Shown here piece by piece: positions 28,784-36,928 of a DNA stretch of 64,000 nt; the stretch's first letter is position 1; each line of letters begins with the position of its first letter. A program made the position numbers and the translations under genes. The notes under the pieces are model-generated. The model saw only the letters and a list, made by a program, of their open reading frames with translations. It ran no database searches and was not told the origin of the DNA. Origin of the DNA: Scytonema sp. UIC 10036 (lineage in GTDB: Bacteria > Cyanobacteriota > Cyanobacteriia > Cyanobacteriales > Nostocaceae); the NCBI RefSeq assembly GCF_009725235.1, contig NZ_WJFC01000028.1:1-64000 (forward strand), in the 5' to 3' direction.

Positions 28784-30187
28784 CTATAAAAAAGTCAAAT
28801 CAGGTATTGGCAATTTAAAATTGGGAGATACAACCCCTTCTGAATCTACCTCAACCTTCTCTACAAACTCAGCTAGTGCAGCTCGCAGTTCCGAGTCATC
28901 CAATCTTTCCCAGAATGTAGCTTGAGAAGCAATGACTATTTTCCTCTTGGCATTCTCAAAAGTATCCGTATCAACAATTTTGCTTGGGATTGATAGGGTA
29001 CCAATCGTCGCTTCTACTTTGGCGATCGCTTGAATTATGTCTGGGTTGGAACTGCGAAGTCCCCGCAGAACGGACAATTCGTTGGTTAACTTTTCGATTT
29101 GTTTGGTATTGATGACTTGTGTCGTCGCCGATTGATTTTCCAGATGCTCGATTAATTTCGGTGCATACTTGCATAAAGCTGCGAGCGTCTTGGCTACGAT
29201 TTCCCGCAGTCGGGTACATTTTGAATTTTCGCAGTGATACTTTCCTGGTTTGTTGTAATTCACGCAGCGCATATACTCGGTTTTGGTTTTGTGTCGGGAA
29301 AAGTTACGATACATACCTCCCCCACAATGGGTACACTTAATTAAGCCTGCAAGTGGATAGTCGCCACGGGTTGATTTTTCCGAACTCCGATACTTTCTAT
29401 TTGCTAACAATTTCTGTTGAATTGCGTCTACTGTAGCTGATGTAATTACGGCTTCATGGGTATTGAAATTGATTATGGGTTCCCGATTAATACCTTTTTT
29501 CTTTTTCATGAAATAGGCTGTATGTCCTTGCAGTGCCAAGTTTTTGACCCAATCTCGCAAGCCTGCAACAGTAAAAACTACTTCATATTCATTGTAAATA
29601 TAGTTACATACATCTTTAAGCGATCTCATTTCCAAAATTAAATCGATAATCATCTTGGCTAGTTCAAAATAGGTTTTACCAGATTTTTCGTGAATATTTT
29701 TATTAGGGGTTAATCGATGATTTTCGTCTTTGGCATATCCAAATGGAGGAACGCAAAACTTTAATTGCTGCCGAAAATACTCGTTTCCTTGTTTAACCCG
29801 TTGGGATAATAGCCTTGATTCAAACTCAGCAAGCCCGGACATTTGGTTGATACTAAACCATCCAAACGGGCTATTTGGATCGACGGGCGCATCAAGTACC
29901 CGTAGATTGACATTATGCCTCACGAAAATGTCAATCGTCTTATGAATAGTAATCACACTTCTACCCAGGCGATCGACACGAGTTATGATAATTTCGTCAA
30001 CTTGATTTTGTTGTACCAACTTCAGCAACTCGTTAAATTGTTTTCTTGCATCGTTGCGTCCCGACTCAATATCAATCAATACTTCCATTGCACCCGCCGC
30101 TTTTAATCTAGCTATTTGCTGATTGAGTGCATCAAACTCCTCTGCTTGTTCTTGTGTGCTAACGCGGGCGTAACCGTAAACTCTCAT
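28784..30187 (-). CDS. Large serine recombinase of the nifE element (XisF-like)
   Basis: A 467-aa large serine recombinase predicted to excise the nifE element. The N-terminal resolvase domain (residues 1-150) has the nucleophile serine in YGYARVST, then ITRVDRLGRSVITIHKT and GLAEFESRLLSQRVKQG. A recombinase domain follows (about 160-270). A zinc-ribbon segment (IKCTHCGGGMYRN with later cysteines) lies near residues 290-340, and a helical C-terminus after it. The start is 60 bp from the crossover repeat. It is on the same strand as the nif genes and 32 bp downstream of the truncated nifE frame, so nif transcription could run into it. The other two recombinase genes point against the nif genes. 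Confidence 0.93.
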   Translation of the reverse strand: MRVYGYARVSTQEQAEEFDALNQQIARLKAAGAMEVLIDIESGRNDARKQFNELLKLVQQNQVDEIIITRVDRLGRSVITIHKTIDIFVRHNVNLRVLDAPVDPNSPFGWFSINQMSGLAEFESRLLSQRVKQGNEYFRQQLKFCVPPFGYAKDENHRLTPNKNIHEKSGKTYFELAKMIIDLILEMRSLKDVCNYIYNEYEVVFTVAGLRDWVKNLALQGHTAYFMKKKKGINREPIINFNTHEAVITSATVDAIQQKLLANRKYRSSEKSTRGDYPLAGLIKCTHCGGGMYRNFSRHKTKTEYMRCVNYNKPGKYHCENSKCTRLREIVAKTLAALCKYAPKLIEHLENQSATTQVINTKQIEKLTNELSVLRGLRSSNPDIIQAIAKVEATIGTLSIPSKIVDTDTFENAKRKIVIASQATFWERLDDSELRAALAEFVEKVEVDSEGVVSPNFKLPIPDLTFL

Positions 30188-30219
30188 GAGAATCCGTTCA
30201 AATCAGTCCCAAAATCATA

Positions 30220-30810
30220 TCACAAAAGGTGTTGTTGTAAGTGTTTAGGTTCACGTGTACCGACAACATAATCTAAGAGAGCCTCGCCTGCAAGACGGTT
30301 GCCAAAATTCTTGCTACCAATAAAACCTGGAGCATTAACAGGGATAACAGGAGTGTTGATTTTTTCTCCTGCCGCTTTACACACGGCATCTAAGTCTTCA
30401 CCAATAAGGGCGGTGACACAAGTAGAGTAAACAAAGATAGCAGCAGGATGGTAGCGCTTTTCAATTTCCAAAATAGCTTTGTACAACTTTTTAGCTCCAC
30501 CAAAGATGACATCAGTTTCATCCATATCAGTGGTAAAGCCAGTCTTGTAAAGAGTAGGACCGGAGGAAAAACTACCGCGACTCCCCCAAGAATTACCAGA
30601 ACAAGCGATCGGTCCGTGAACTAAATGAGCGGCATCGGTAATAGGTACTAGAGCAATCATAGCACCATCAAAAGCACAACCCCCTTGAGCAGCACCTGGT
30701 TTAGGTAATTGGGAGCAAGATTTATTTTTCTTGTCGCCATGCTTGGTTTTATTATGTTCGCAACCGGGCTGAGTCAGCAACTCATTAATTTTACTTTGGT
30801 TAAGTTTCAT
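30220..30810 (-). CDS. nifE: NifE, N-terminal part (split gene)
   Basis: The first 185 codons are Nif[22 protein letters not shown], then [30 protein letters not shown] and [16 protein letters not shown] carry the conserved cluster-binding cysteines. True nifE sequence ends at the repeat 30247-30253. The following codons ([12 protein letters not shown]) are element DNA, so without excision a 196-aa truncated protein is made. After excision it joins 1-817. A good ribosome site (agagga) precedes the ATG. It lies downstream of the small nitrogenase-associated gene and nifK. Confidence 0.94.
   Translation of the reverse strand: MKLNQSKINELLTQPGCEHNKTKHGDKKNKSCSQLPKPGAAQGGCAFDGAMIALVPITDAAHLVHGPIACSGNSWGSRGSFSSGPTLYKTGFTTDMDETDVIFGGAKKLYKAILEIEKRYHPAAIFVYSTCVTALIGEDLDAVCKAAGEKINTPVIPVNAPGFIGSKNFGNRLAGEALLDYVVGTREPKHLQQHLL
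30247..30253. repeat. Right crossover repeat of the nifE element (AGGTTCA)
   Basis: Second copy of AGGTTCA, inside the nifE 5' part where it encodes part of R-E-P. Joining here to 817 restores the frame. Confidence 0.85.
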
Positions 30811-30830
30811 TTGATTCCTCTCTTAAGAAT

Positions 30831-30982
30831 GTTAGTGGTTAGTGGTTAGTAGTTAGTGGTTGGTGGTGTAGGGTGGACTTTAGCCCTACCTACGTATATT
30901 TCAAAAATTGAGAGAATTCCTATAGTTAGTAGCTAATGGATAGTTATTCTATTAACAACTAACAAATAACCACTAACCACTA
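30831..30982. repeat. STRR array between the small nif gene and nifE
   Basis: Tandem TTAGTGG/TTAGTAG heptamers (30831-30868) and a complementary block of ACTAACA/ACCACTA units (30944-30982) that can pair with it. The second block reaches the stop codon of the upstream gene. Confidence 0.75.
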
Positions 30983-31303
30983 GCAAATATATTTCGTAAT
31001 ATCTTCTCCACATTCATCAGCCAAGTAAGATAAAGCACGGAAACGCAAAGCAACAAACTCGTCATACAAAGGATTAAGTTTACAAAGAGGCGGAATGTGG
31101 AAAGTCCGTCCAAATAATTTAATATCTCGCTCAAAAGGACAACAGCAAGGAATCAGTTGACAAAGAAGATGAGCGAGGCGAGCATTTCTAATTTGAATTT
31201 TATCTACCAAACGGCGCAAAGGATATAAAATATCAAAGGAGCCTGATTTTTTGTTTGGTGGATGATAGTTTGGATGAGTGTGGGTGTGAGTTACAGTTTC
31301 CAT
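30980..31303 (-). CDS. Mo-dependent nitrogenase C-terminal domain protein
   Basis: A 107-aa protein with a histidine-rich start (THTHTHPNYHPP) and a C-terminal domain reading ARLAHLLCQLIPCCCPFERD, PPLCKLNPLYDEFVALRFRAL and YLADECGEDI. This is the small family annotated as Mo-dependent nitrogenase C-terminal, regularly found next to nifK-nifE in heterocystous cyanobacteria. It is cysteine-rich, suggesting a metal site. The ATG at 31303 is chosen over a TTG nine bases upstream. Function is unknown; association with nitrogenase rests on location. The stop codon lies in an STRR block. A shorter relative is found inside the nifH element. Confidence 0.85.
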   Translation of the reverse strand: METVTHTHTHPNYHPPNKKSGSFDILYPLRRLVDKIQIRNARLAHLLCQLIPCCCPFERDIKLFGRTFHIPPLCKLNPLYDEFVALRFRALSYLADECGEDITKYIC

Positions 31304-31360
31304 AATAAACAATCGGAAAAAATGTAAAAGAAAAAGGAAAAAGAAAAGTGATTGGGGTAT

Positions 31361-31453
31361 TGTTAGTAGTTAGTGGTTAGTAGTTAGTAGAGAATTTAAT
31401 CAGCAACTAACAACTAACAACTAACAACTAACAACTAACCATTAACCATTAAC
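31361..31453. repeat. STRR array between nifK and the small nif gene
   Basis: GTTAGTAGTTAGTGG-type heptamers followed by AACTAACAACTAACAAC-type units, complementary to each other and able to form a long hairpin in the nif transcript. Confidence 0.75.
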
Positions 31454-31497
31454 CTTTTCCTTTTCCCTTTTTGGCACGTCGCAGGCTAACACAATTT

Positions 31498-33036
31498 CTA
31501 GCGAATCAAGTCGAAGGAAATATCGGTCTTACCAGTAATGTTGGTGTTACGATCCAACTCATCCAGAATTGTGTTAACAATCCAGTTGAGTAGGTTTAAA
31601 CCACCTTGGTAACCAACAGTTGGGTAGCGGTGCAAGTGGTGGCGATCGAAGAGAGGATAACCAATCCGCACCATTGGGATCTTGGTATCGCGCCACAGGT
31701 ACTTACCGTAGGAGTTGCCTACGAAGAAGTCTACAGGTTCGGTGAACAAGAGACTGCGTAAGTGCCACAAGTCTTTTTGAATCCAAACAGTAGCTTGCTT
31801 ACCGAAGGGGCTAGCGCTGAGGATTGCTTCCATTTCTTTCTTGAATTCGTTATCGCCATTGTTGCAGAGGATGTGTACTGGTTCAGCACCCAACTCCAAC
31901 AAGAAGCTAACTACACTGATGATTAAATCTGGATCGCCGTAAATTGCGAACTTCTTACCATGAATCCAAGCATAGGAGTCTGTCATGGCATCTACCAAGC
32001 GTCCCCGTTCGATTTCTAACTCTTCAGGGATAGGCTTACCAGTTAATTCTGATAATGTCATTAAGAATTCATCAGTGCCTTTAACACCCCAAGGACGTAA
32101 TACCTTGGTTTGTTGACCCCACTTTTCTTTGATATACTCTTGTGTCTTTTGAGTGGAGTATCCTTGTAAGAACACGGTTCCATTTGCATTGATGGAATCA
32201 GCAGCATCTTCTAGCTTGGTACCACCTGGGTACATATTGTACTCACCAGTGTTTGGTGAATCCAGATAATCGCTGTTATCGGCCAGGATAGTATGGTCAA
32301 TTCCCATCAAGCCCAGCATCCGCTTGATTTCGCGGTTGTTACCAGTGTAGGTATCAAATCCAGGAACAAAGTTCAGCTTACCGTTGGTGGTATTTTTCTT
32401 CTTACCTTCTGTCAAATTAGACAGAATTCCCTTCATCATGTTGTCGTAACCAGTGATGTGAGAACCAACGAAGCTAGGAGTGTGAGCAAAAGGTACGGGG
32501 AAATCCTGGGGAATTGCATCTGCATTTTTAGCATTACCGATGAACGCGCCCAAGTCATCACCGATAACTTCTGCCATACAAGTGGTGCTAACAGCAATCA
32601 TTTTGGGCTTGTAAAGTTGGTAAGCAACTTGCAAACCTTCAATCATGTTGTTCAAACCACCGAATACAGCAGCGTCTTCAGTCATGGAAGAAGAAACGGC
32701 GGAGAACGGCTCTTTGTAGTGACGGCTGAGGTGAGTACGGAAATAAGCAACGCAACCTTGAGAACCTTGTACAAAGGGTAAAGTACCTTCAAAACCTGCA
32801 GCAGCAAAAATAGCTCCTAAGGGTTGGCAACCTTTTGCAGGGTTAACAGTTAACGCTTCACGAGCAAAGTTCTTTTCGCGGTACTCCCAGCTTTTTGTCC
32901 ACTCAGAAACCCGTTCTACTTCTTCGTCACTGTGTCCGCCTTCAAACTGTTCTCTCTTGTTCTTGAATAACTCTTGGTATTCTGGTTGTTGGAACAGCTC
33001 TGCGTGGTCTTTAATTTGTTCTGGATTCTGAGGCAT
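31498..33036 (-). CDS. nifK: Nitrogenase MoFe protein beta subunit
   Basis: A 512-aa beta subunit of the molybdenum-iron protein. Intact. P-cluster cysteines are in NPAKGCQPLGAIFAAAGFEG, GSQGCVAYFRTHL and STTCMAEVIGDDL. Other conserved blocks are TEDAAVFGGLNNM, FVPGFDTYTGN, AIYGDPDLI and RIGYPLFDRHHLHRYPTVGY near the C-terminus. Length is standard. A ribosome site (ttggag) lies 8 bases ahead of the ATG. It follows the nifD 3' end after 239 bp, so its transcription from an upstream nif promoter is separated by the 15.5-kb nifD element until excision. Confidence 0.97.
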   Translation of the reverse strand: MPQNPEQIKDHAELFQQPEYQELFKNKREQFEGGHSDEEVERVSEWTKSWEYREKNFAREALTVNPAKGCQPLGAIFAAAGFEGTLPFVQGSQGCVAYFRTHLSRHYKEPFSAVSSSMTEDAAVFGGLNNMIEGLQVAYQLYKPKMIAVSTTCMAEVIGDDLGAFIGNAKNADAIPQDFPVPFAHTPSFVGSHITGYDNMMKGILSNLTEGKKKNTTNGKLNFVPGFDTYTGNNREIKRMLGLMGIDHTILADNSDYLDSPNTGEYNMYPGGTKLEDAADSINANGTVFLQGYSTQKTQEYIKEKWGQQTKVLRPWGVKGTDEFLMTLSELTGKPIPEELEIERGRLVDAMTDSYAWIHGKKFAIYGDPDLIISVVSFLLELGAEPVHILCNNGDNEFKKEMEAILSASPFGKQATVWIQKDLWHLRSLLFTEPVDFFVGNSYGKYLWRDTKIPMVRIGYPLFDRHHLHRYPTVGYQGGLNLLNWIVNTILDELDRNTNITGKTDISFDLIR

Positions 33037-33187
33037 TGATGTTCTCCAAGCTTGCTGGGTTGTATGTTGTAGGGATTGGGGATTGGGGATTAGGAATTGA
33101 AAATTGTTTTCTAGTCCCTAGTCCCCCTTGATTTCAGGTACTACCTGAGAATACTTAGTGAAACAGGAAGTTGCTGTCTCATCCTCG

Positions 33188-33208
33188 TTCCCAGGCTGAG
33201 CCTGGGAA
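33188..33208. repeat. Dispersed hairpin repeat in the nifD-nifK spacer
   Basis: TTCCCAGGC pairs with GCCTGGGAA across a tga loop, inside tcgttcccaggctgagcc. The same unit with one loop change is at 63919-63939, upstream of nifB. Confidence 0.7.
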
Positions 33209-33275
33209 TGCATTAGTGTGGGCTGCTGCCTCATCTTTAGCTACCAAGCTGTTAGCTTGGTAACTAATTTAGAAA

Positions 33276-33415
33276 TTAAGCACTAACTTTAGCCTTAGCA
33301 GTTTCTTTCTTCCAAGGAGTAGGAATAATATCCCAAGTTGGGCTGTTAAGAGCCAAATCCATGTCACGAGCAAAAACTGCGAAACCGTCATAACCGTGAT
33401 AAGGACCGGAGTAAT
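33276..33415 (-). CDS. nifD: NifD, C-terminal part (split gene)
   Basis: Encodes the last 46 or so residues of the nitrogenase alpha subunit: [20 protein letters not shown], then [14 protein letters not shown] and the stop. It has no start of its own. Joined to 48932-50297 across the element it gives 1506 nt, a 501-aa NifD. The frame is exact. Confidence 0.95.
33407..33415. repeat. nifK-side crossover repeat of the nifD element (CGGAGTAAT)
   Basis: CGGAGTAAT at 33407-33415 and 48923-48931, direct orientation. On the coding strand the two sites read GAATTACTCCG and GGATTACTCCG. The second is the 11-bp nifD repeat known from Anabaena PCC 7120; the first differs by one base. Confidence 0.92.
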
Positions 33416-33643
33416 TCTTTTTATGCTTTGATAGTTTTTAGCTGTGTAATGTTTGCTGCAAGCAATGTCAAAGCTAAACAGTGTTTGCGAGTAACACATT
33501 TATTTTTAAACTAAATTTAGGCTAAAAACACTCCCGATAGAAATGATAAATATCGGCAGTTTTTTGAAGATTTAGAGCTAGGTTCGTCAACTAAGTGCAG
33601 TTTTCTTGGCTCAAGTCTGCAAGCACGGCTACAAAGAAAGCAT

Positions 33644-34945
33644 ATGCAAAATAAAGTATTACTGGAATTAGAAAAAGTTAATCAGCGTTTGAAGTTAGCA
33701 AAAACAAAAGTAACAATTAGGGAATCTAACGGAAGCTTACAGTTACGCGCTACGTTACCACTTAAACCAGGAGATAAGAACACAAGAGGTACGGGGAGAA
33801 AACAATATAATCTCAGTTTAAATATTCCAGCTAACCTAGATGGGTTAAGGACTGCTGAGGAAGAAGCCTATGAATTAGGAAAGTTAATTGCAAGGCATAG
33901 CTTTCAATGGACTGATAAATATTTAGGAAATGAAGCTACTAAGAAAAATTTTCTCACTATCGGAGAATTATTGGAAAAATTTGAAGAAGAGTATTTTAAA
34001 ACTCATCAGCGTACCACAAAGAGCGAACATAGTTTTTTTTATTATTTTTCTCGAACAAAACGGTTTACCAATCCCAATGATATAGCATCTCCAGAAAATT
34101 TTATAGAATCCATTGAGAAAATTGATAAGGAATGGTCGAGATATAATGCGGTTCGTGCGATCGCAGCCTTTTGTCTAACTTTCAAAATCGAAATTGATTT
34201 ATCCAAATATTCCAAAATGCCTGAGTGCAACTCCCGCAAGATACCTTCAGATGAAGAAATATGTAGGGGAATTCTGAAATTTGAAGATTATTTAACTATT
34301 CGGGGAAATCAGGTCAATCAAGAAGTCAAAGATAGTTGGCAACTTTGGCGTTGGACATATGGAATGCTAGCAGTTTTTGGGTTGCGACCAAGAGAACTTT
34401 TTACCAATCCCGATATCAATTGGTGGTTAAGCCAAGAAAACCAGGATTTGACTTGGAAAGTGCATAAAGATTGTAAAACAGGAGAAAGACAAGCATTGCC
34501 GTTATACAAACAATGGATTGATGACTTTGATTTAAGAAATCCTAAATATTTAGATATGTTAGCAACAGCAATTAGAAAGAAAGATAAGAATAACTATGCA
34601 GAAACAACAGCATTAACTCAAAGAATCAGTTGGTGGTTTCGTAAAATTGGATTGGATTTTAAACCCTATGATTTACGTCATGCTTGGGCAATTCGGGCGC
34701 ATATTTTAGGGATACCAATAAAAGCAGCCGCAGATAATTTAGGGCATAGCGTGCAAGTTCATACCCAAACTTATCAACGTTGGTTCTCGCTAGATATGCG
34801 TAAGTTAGCAATGGATCTAGCTCTGAGTAAGAGAAATGAAATTGAATTTGTTCGAGAGGAGAATAGTAAGTTGAGGATGGAAAATGAGAAGTTAAAGTTG
34901 GAGATTGAAAAGTTGAGAATGGAGCTTGTTTATAAGCGGAGTTAA
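33644..34945 (+). CDS. xisA: XisA site-specific recombinase (nifD element)
   Basis: A 433-aa tyrosine recombinase expected to excise the nifD element during heterocyst differentiation. Catalytic residues are visible: arginine in FGLRPRELF, the second box YDLRHAWAIRAH, GHSVQVHTQ and the tyrosine in TYQRWF. The N-terminal part (NQRLKLAKTKVTIRES, KPGDKNTRGTGRKQYNLSLN) matches XisA. A long charged coiled coil ends the protein (ENSKLRMENEKLKLE). It lies 228 bp from the element border and is oriented opposite to nif. Its 3' end overlaps a decayed prolyl oligopeptidase on the other strand. Confidence 0.94.
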   Translation: MQNKVLLELEKVNQRLKLAKTKVTIRESNGSLQLRATLPLKPGDKNTRGTGRKQYNLSLNIPANLDGLRTAEEEAYELGKLIARHSFQWTDKYLGNEATKKNFLTIGELLEKFEEEYFKTHQRTTKSEHSFFYYFSRTKRFTNPNDIASPENFIESIEKIDKEWSRYNAVRAIAAFCLTFKIEIDLSKYSKMPECNSRKIPSDEEICRGILKFEDYLTIRGNQVNQEVKDSWQLWRWTYGMLAVFGLRPRELFTNPDINWWLSQENQDLTWKVHKDCKTGERQALPLYKQWIDDFDLRNPKYLDMLATAIRKKDKNNYAETTALTQRISWWFRKIGLDFKPYDLRHAWAIRAHILGIPIKAAADNLGHSVQVHTQTYQRWFSLDMRKLAMDLALSKRNEIEFVREENSKLRMENEKLKLEIEKLRMELVYKRS

Positions 34946-35300
34946 GAAATCAAGCGCTATTGTCGATCCCGCGCCATGTCCCGCTTCGTAGTCAATGCGG
35001 AGTAAGACAGGTTTGCCACTGACAGATGCAGCTTGAACTCGTGCTGCAAATTTAGTTGATTGCCAAGGTTCACAGCGCGTGTCAGTTATGCCATGTATAA
35101 TCATTATTGCTAGATAATGAACTCCATCTTCGATGTGCAAAAAAGCGTCCATTTCATTCGGCTTGCGCTTTTACCCACTTCTGCACCTCTTCATCTTTGA
35201 AGTTTTCCATGTAACGGTAGTTGTCCGTAACCTTGATACCAAAGTAGTCGTCTGTAACAGGTTGGACTGGCGCAACAGGTGGTTTTGGGTTTTCAAGCAT
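34892..35300 (-). pseudogene. Prolyl oligopeptidase with large internal deletion
   Basis: The N-terminal piece (35154-35300) starts MLENPKPPVAPVQPVTDDYF and runs to EEVQKWVKAQAE then a stop, the usual first 50 residues of an S9A prolyl oligopeptidase. The adjacent piece (34892-35152) reads HIEDGVHYLAIMIIHGITD, EPWQSTKFAAR and RIDYEAGHG, the C-terminal catalytic region including the histidine. About 600 codons between them, including the serine nucleophile, are gone. The far end runs into xisA. It is dead. Confidence 0.85.
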
Positions 35301-35539
35301 ATTGTCTTCCTCCAAAAGGTTGAGTTTGCCATTTTCGCCTTCTCATTACCATCTCAATTTATAACCATTTTCAGGTAAAAATAGCCGTAGGGGCGCAAGG
35401 CATTGCACCCTTACCAACGGCGTAGTTTATTTATAATGAAAATTGCTGTAACTCACAGAAAATCTCAGTTGTTGAGTTTAGGAGAACTTGATAACATTAA
35501 CAAAGTGGGCGATCGCAGTATCGGATTGGCAAAAACACT

Positions 35540-36118
35540 ATGGCAAAGCGTAAAAAAAGCAATCTAGAGTGGATGAAACAAACGCTTGAACTAAAACCAG
35601 ACCATCACTGGGAAGGTCCACCTGGTTATAAAATATTTGTGGCAGATCGAGGAGCAGTGCGCTTCAACATACCTCGTGATTGGGCTTTTGCGCCACAAGA
35701 AAAATCATTTAAGTTCTTCGATAAAGAACCACCTGACGAGGATTGCTGTCTGGAAGTCTCTTTCAATCGTCTACCACCTCATGACTGGAGTCAGTTTCCC
35801 CTGAAATCAACTTTGAGAAAAGTGGTGGAAAATGAAACTCGCAACGTCATTGCCAAAGGAGACATAATTACCGTCAAACGCCAAACTGCCAAGATTGTTT
35901 GGACAGAGATTAAGTTCATAGACACTCAAGAGGAGCCACGAGAAGCTTTCTCGCGGACTTGCATCGGTATAGGGTCGAACATTCAATGCTTGATTACCTT
36001 CGATTATTGGGTAGACCAAGCAGAACAGCTAACACCTGTTTGGGATGAAGTGATGCGTAGTCTCACATTAGGATTATATATCCGCGACCCATTGACTGGT
36101 GTGGCTTTTCCAGATTAG
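35540..36118 (+). CDS. Conserved hypothetical protein (192 aa)
   Basis: A 192-aa soluble protein. The N-terminus is basic (AKRKKSNLEWMKQTLELKP). The body is a probable beta-rich domain with RFNIPRDWAF, CCLEVSFNRLPPHDW and TVKRQTAKIVWTE, ending DEVMRSLTLGLYIRDP, in the general style of cyanobacterial DcrB/PsbP-like small proteins. That comparison is weak and no function is claimed. It overlaps the convergent DUF3303 gene by 4 bp. Confidence 0.7.
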   Translation: MAKRKKSNLEWMKQTLELKPDHHWEGPPGYKIFVADRGAVRFNIPRDWAFAPQEKSFKFFDKEPPDEDCCLEVSFNRLPPHDWSQFPLKSTLRKVVENETRNVIAKGDIITVKRQTAKIVWTEIKFIDTQEEPREAFSRTCIGIGSNIQCLITFDYWVDQAEQLTPVWDEVMRSLTLGLYIRDPLTGVAFPD

Positions 36119-36405
36119 AATTCCCAGCGATCGAGGAATGGATTAACGACTTCTTGAGTCTCTTTACTACTCACAACAGGAACAATTTCAAAAGTTGCTC
36201 CTGAACCACGCCATTTCAGAATCCATTCCTGAAGTAAGCGCAAATCATTACACTCCATAAGCTGGAAACATCTACTAAAATTTGGTTCTACCCAACTATC
36301 AATGTATTTCAGACCTTCGGGAAACATTCTTCCTTCCTCACGAACACGCTGATAGATTGGCAACATATCGTTATTTTTGAAGCGTTCAATAATCATGAAT
36401 AACAT
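36115..36405 (-). CDS. DUF3303 family protein
   Basis: 96 aa from the ATG at 36405, which has a good ribosome site (aagga) 7 bases upstream; an in-frame TTG lies 15 bases earlier. It reads MLFMIIERFKNNDMLPIYQR, GLKYIDSWVEPNFSRCFQLM and TFEIVPVVSS, the ferredoxin-like layout of DUF3303, a family of small stress-associated proteins of unknown role. Confidence 0.82.
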   Translation of the reverse strand: MLFMIIERFKNNDMLPIYQRVREEGRMFPEGLKYIDSWVEPNFSRCFQLMECNDLRLLQEWILKWRGSGATFEIVPVVSSKETQEVVNPFLDRWEF

Positions 36406-36474
36406 TCGAGAGTCCTTCAATCCTAACTAACACACTTAATTAATCTTAACGAAGTTAGAATTTTCAATACTCTT

Positions 36475-36927
36475 TCAATTTTCTACTAAAATTGGATCGT
36501 CCACTGGAGGATGCCGCCCGATAAGTTTATCTGCAGAGCGAATACTAATTACACGTTCGCGGTTCAATGCTAATGCAGCTATTGTTACTCTACCAATAAC
36601 AGTTAAACCAATAATATATAATTTATCTGCTGACCAAATGAAATGGTCGTTCCAATTATTTATTCTTGGATTAAATAGAGAAACTTCAGCACCAGAATCA
36701 GAATCAATAGCTGTTGTTTTATCAGATTTTTTACGGTTACAGTGAAAGCAGGCTAGTGCTAAGTTATCGATCGCATCTAATCCGTTTTTATCTAATGGGA
36801 TAATGTGTTCAATTGTAAACTCTACATATTGCCATTGCTCAGAAGTATGACAGTATTTGCAAAGGCAATTAGCACGCTGACGTACCAGAGTTTGGATATC
36901 TTTAGGAATTAGACGACGTACAGCCAT
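36475..36927 (-). CDS. HNH endonuclease
   Basis: A 150-aa HNH protein with an intact core: LCKYCHTSEQ, EFTIEHIIPLDKNG (histidine pair) and NLALACFHCNRKKSD, with two CxxC pairs for the structural zinc. The C-terminus (SADKLYIIGLTVIGRVTIAAL) follows the common cyanobacterial type. It lies 10 bp after a small gene at 36937 in the same direction, a pairing seen repeatedly in cyanobacteria. Whether it acts as a homing-type nuclease or as a toxin-like nuclease is not known. No group I intron is seen around it. Confidence 0.87.
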   Translation of the reverse strand: MAVRRLIPKDIQTLVRQRANCLCKYCHTSEQWQYVEFTIEHIIPLDKNGLDAIDNLALACFHCNRKKSDKTTAIDSDSGAEVSLFNPRINNWNDHFIWSADKLYIIGLTVIGRVTIAALALNRERVISIRSADKLIGRHPPVDDPILVEN

Positions 36928-36928
36928 A

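Larger units (their letters stand above)
811..30246. mobile_element. nifE excision element, 29.4 kb
   Basis: A 29,436-bp segment bounded by direct AGGTTCA repeats splits nifE after about codon 185. A large serine recombinase gene starts 60 bp inside the right border, as in XisF-type heterocyst elements. The cargo includes patatin, a secretion/CHAT/kinase module, regulators and many decayed genes. Precise excision restores nifE. Programmed excision in heterocysts is inferred by analogy with known nif elements and is not shown by the sequence itself. Confidence 0.9.

Noticed and set aside
795..30235. AAGGTGTTGT as the crossover repeat of the nifE element
   Set aside because: It is longer than AGGTTCA, but recombination there joins nifE out of frame (offset differs by 5 bases).
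35436..35570. Small frame starting ATG at 35436
   Set aside because: Out of frame with, and running into, the 192-aa gene; no ribosome site or known motif.
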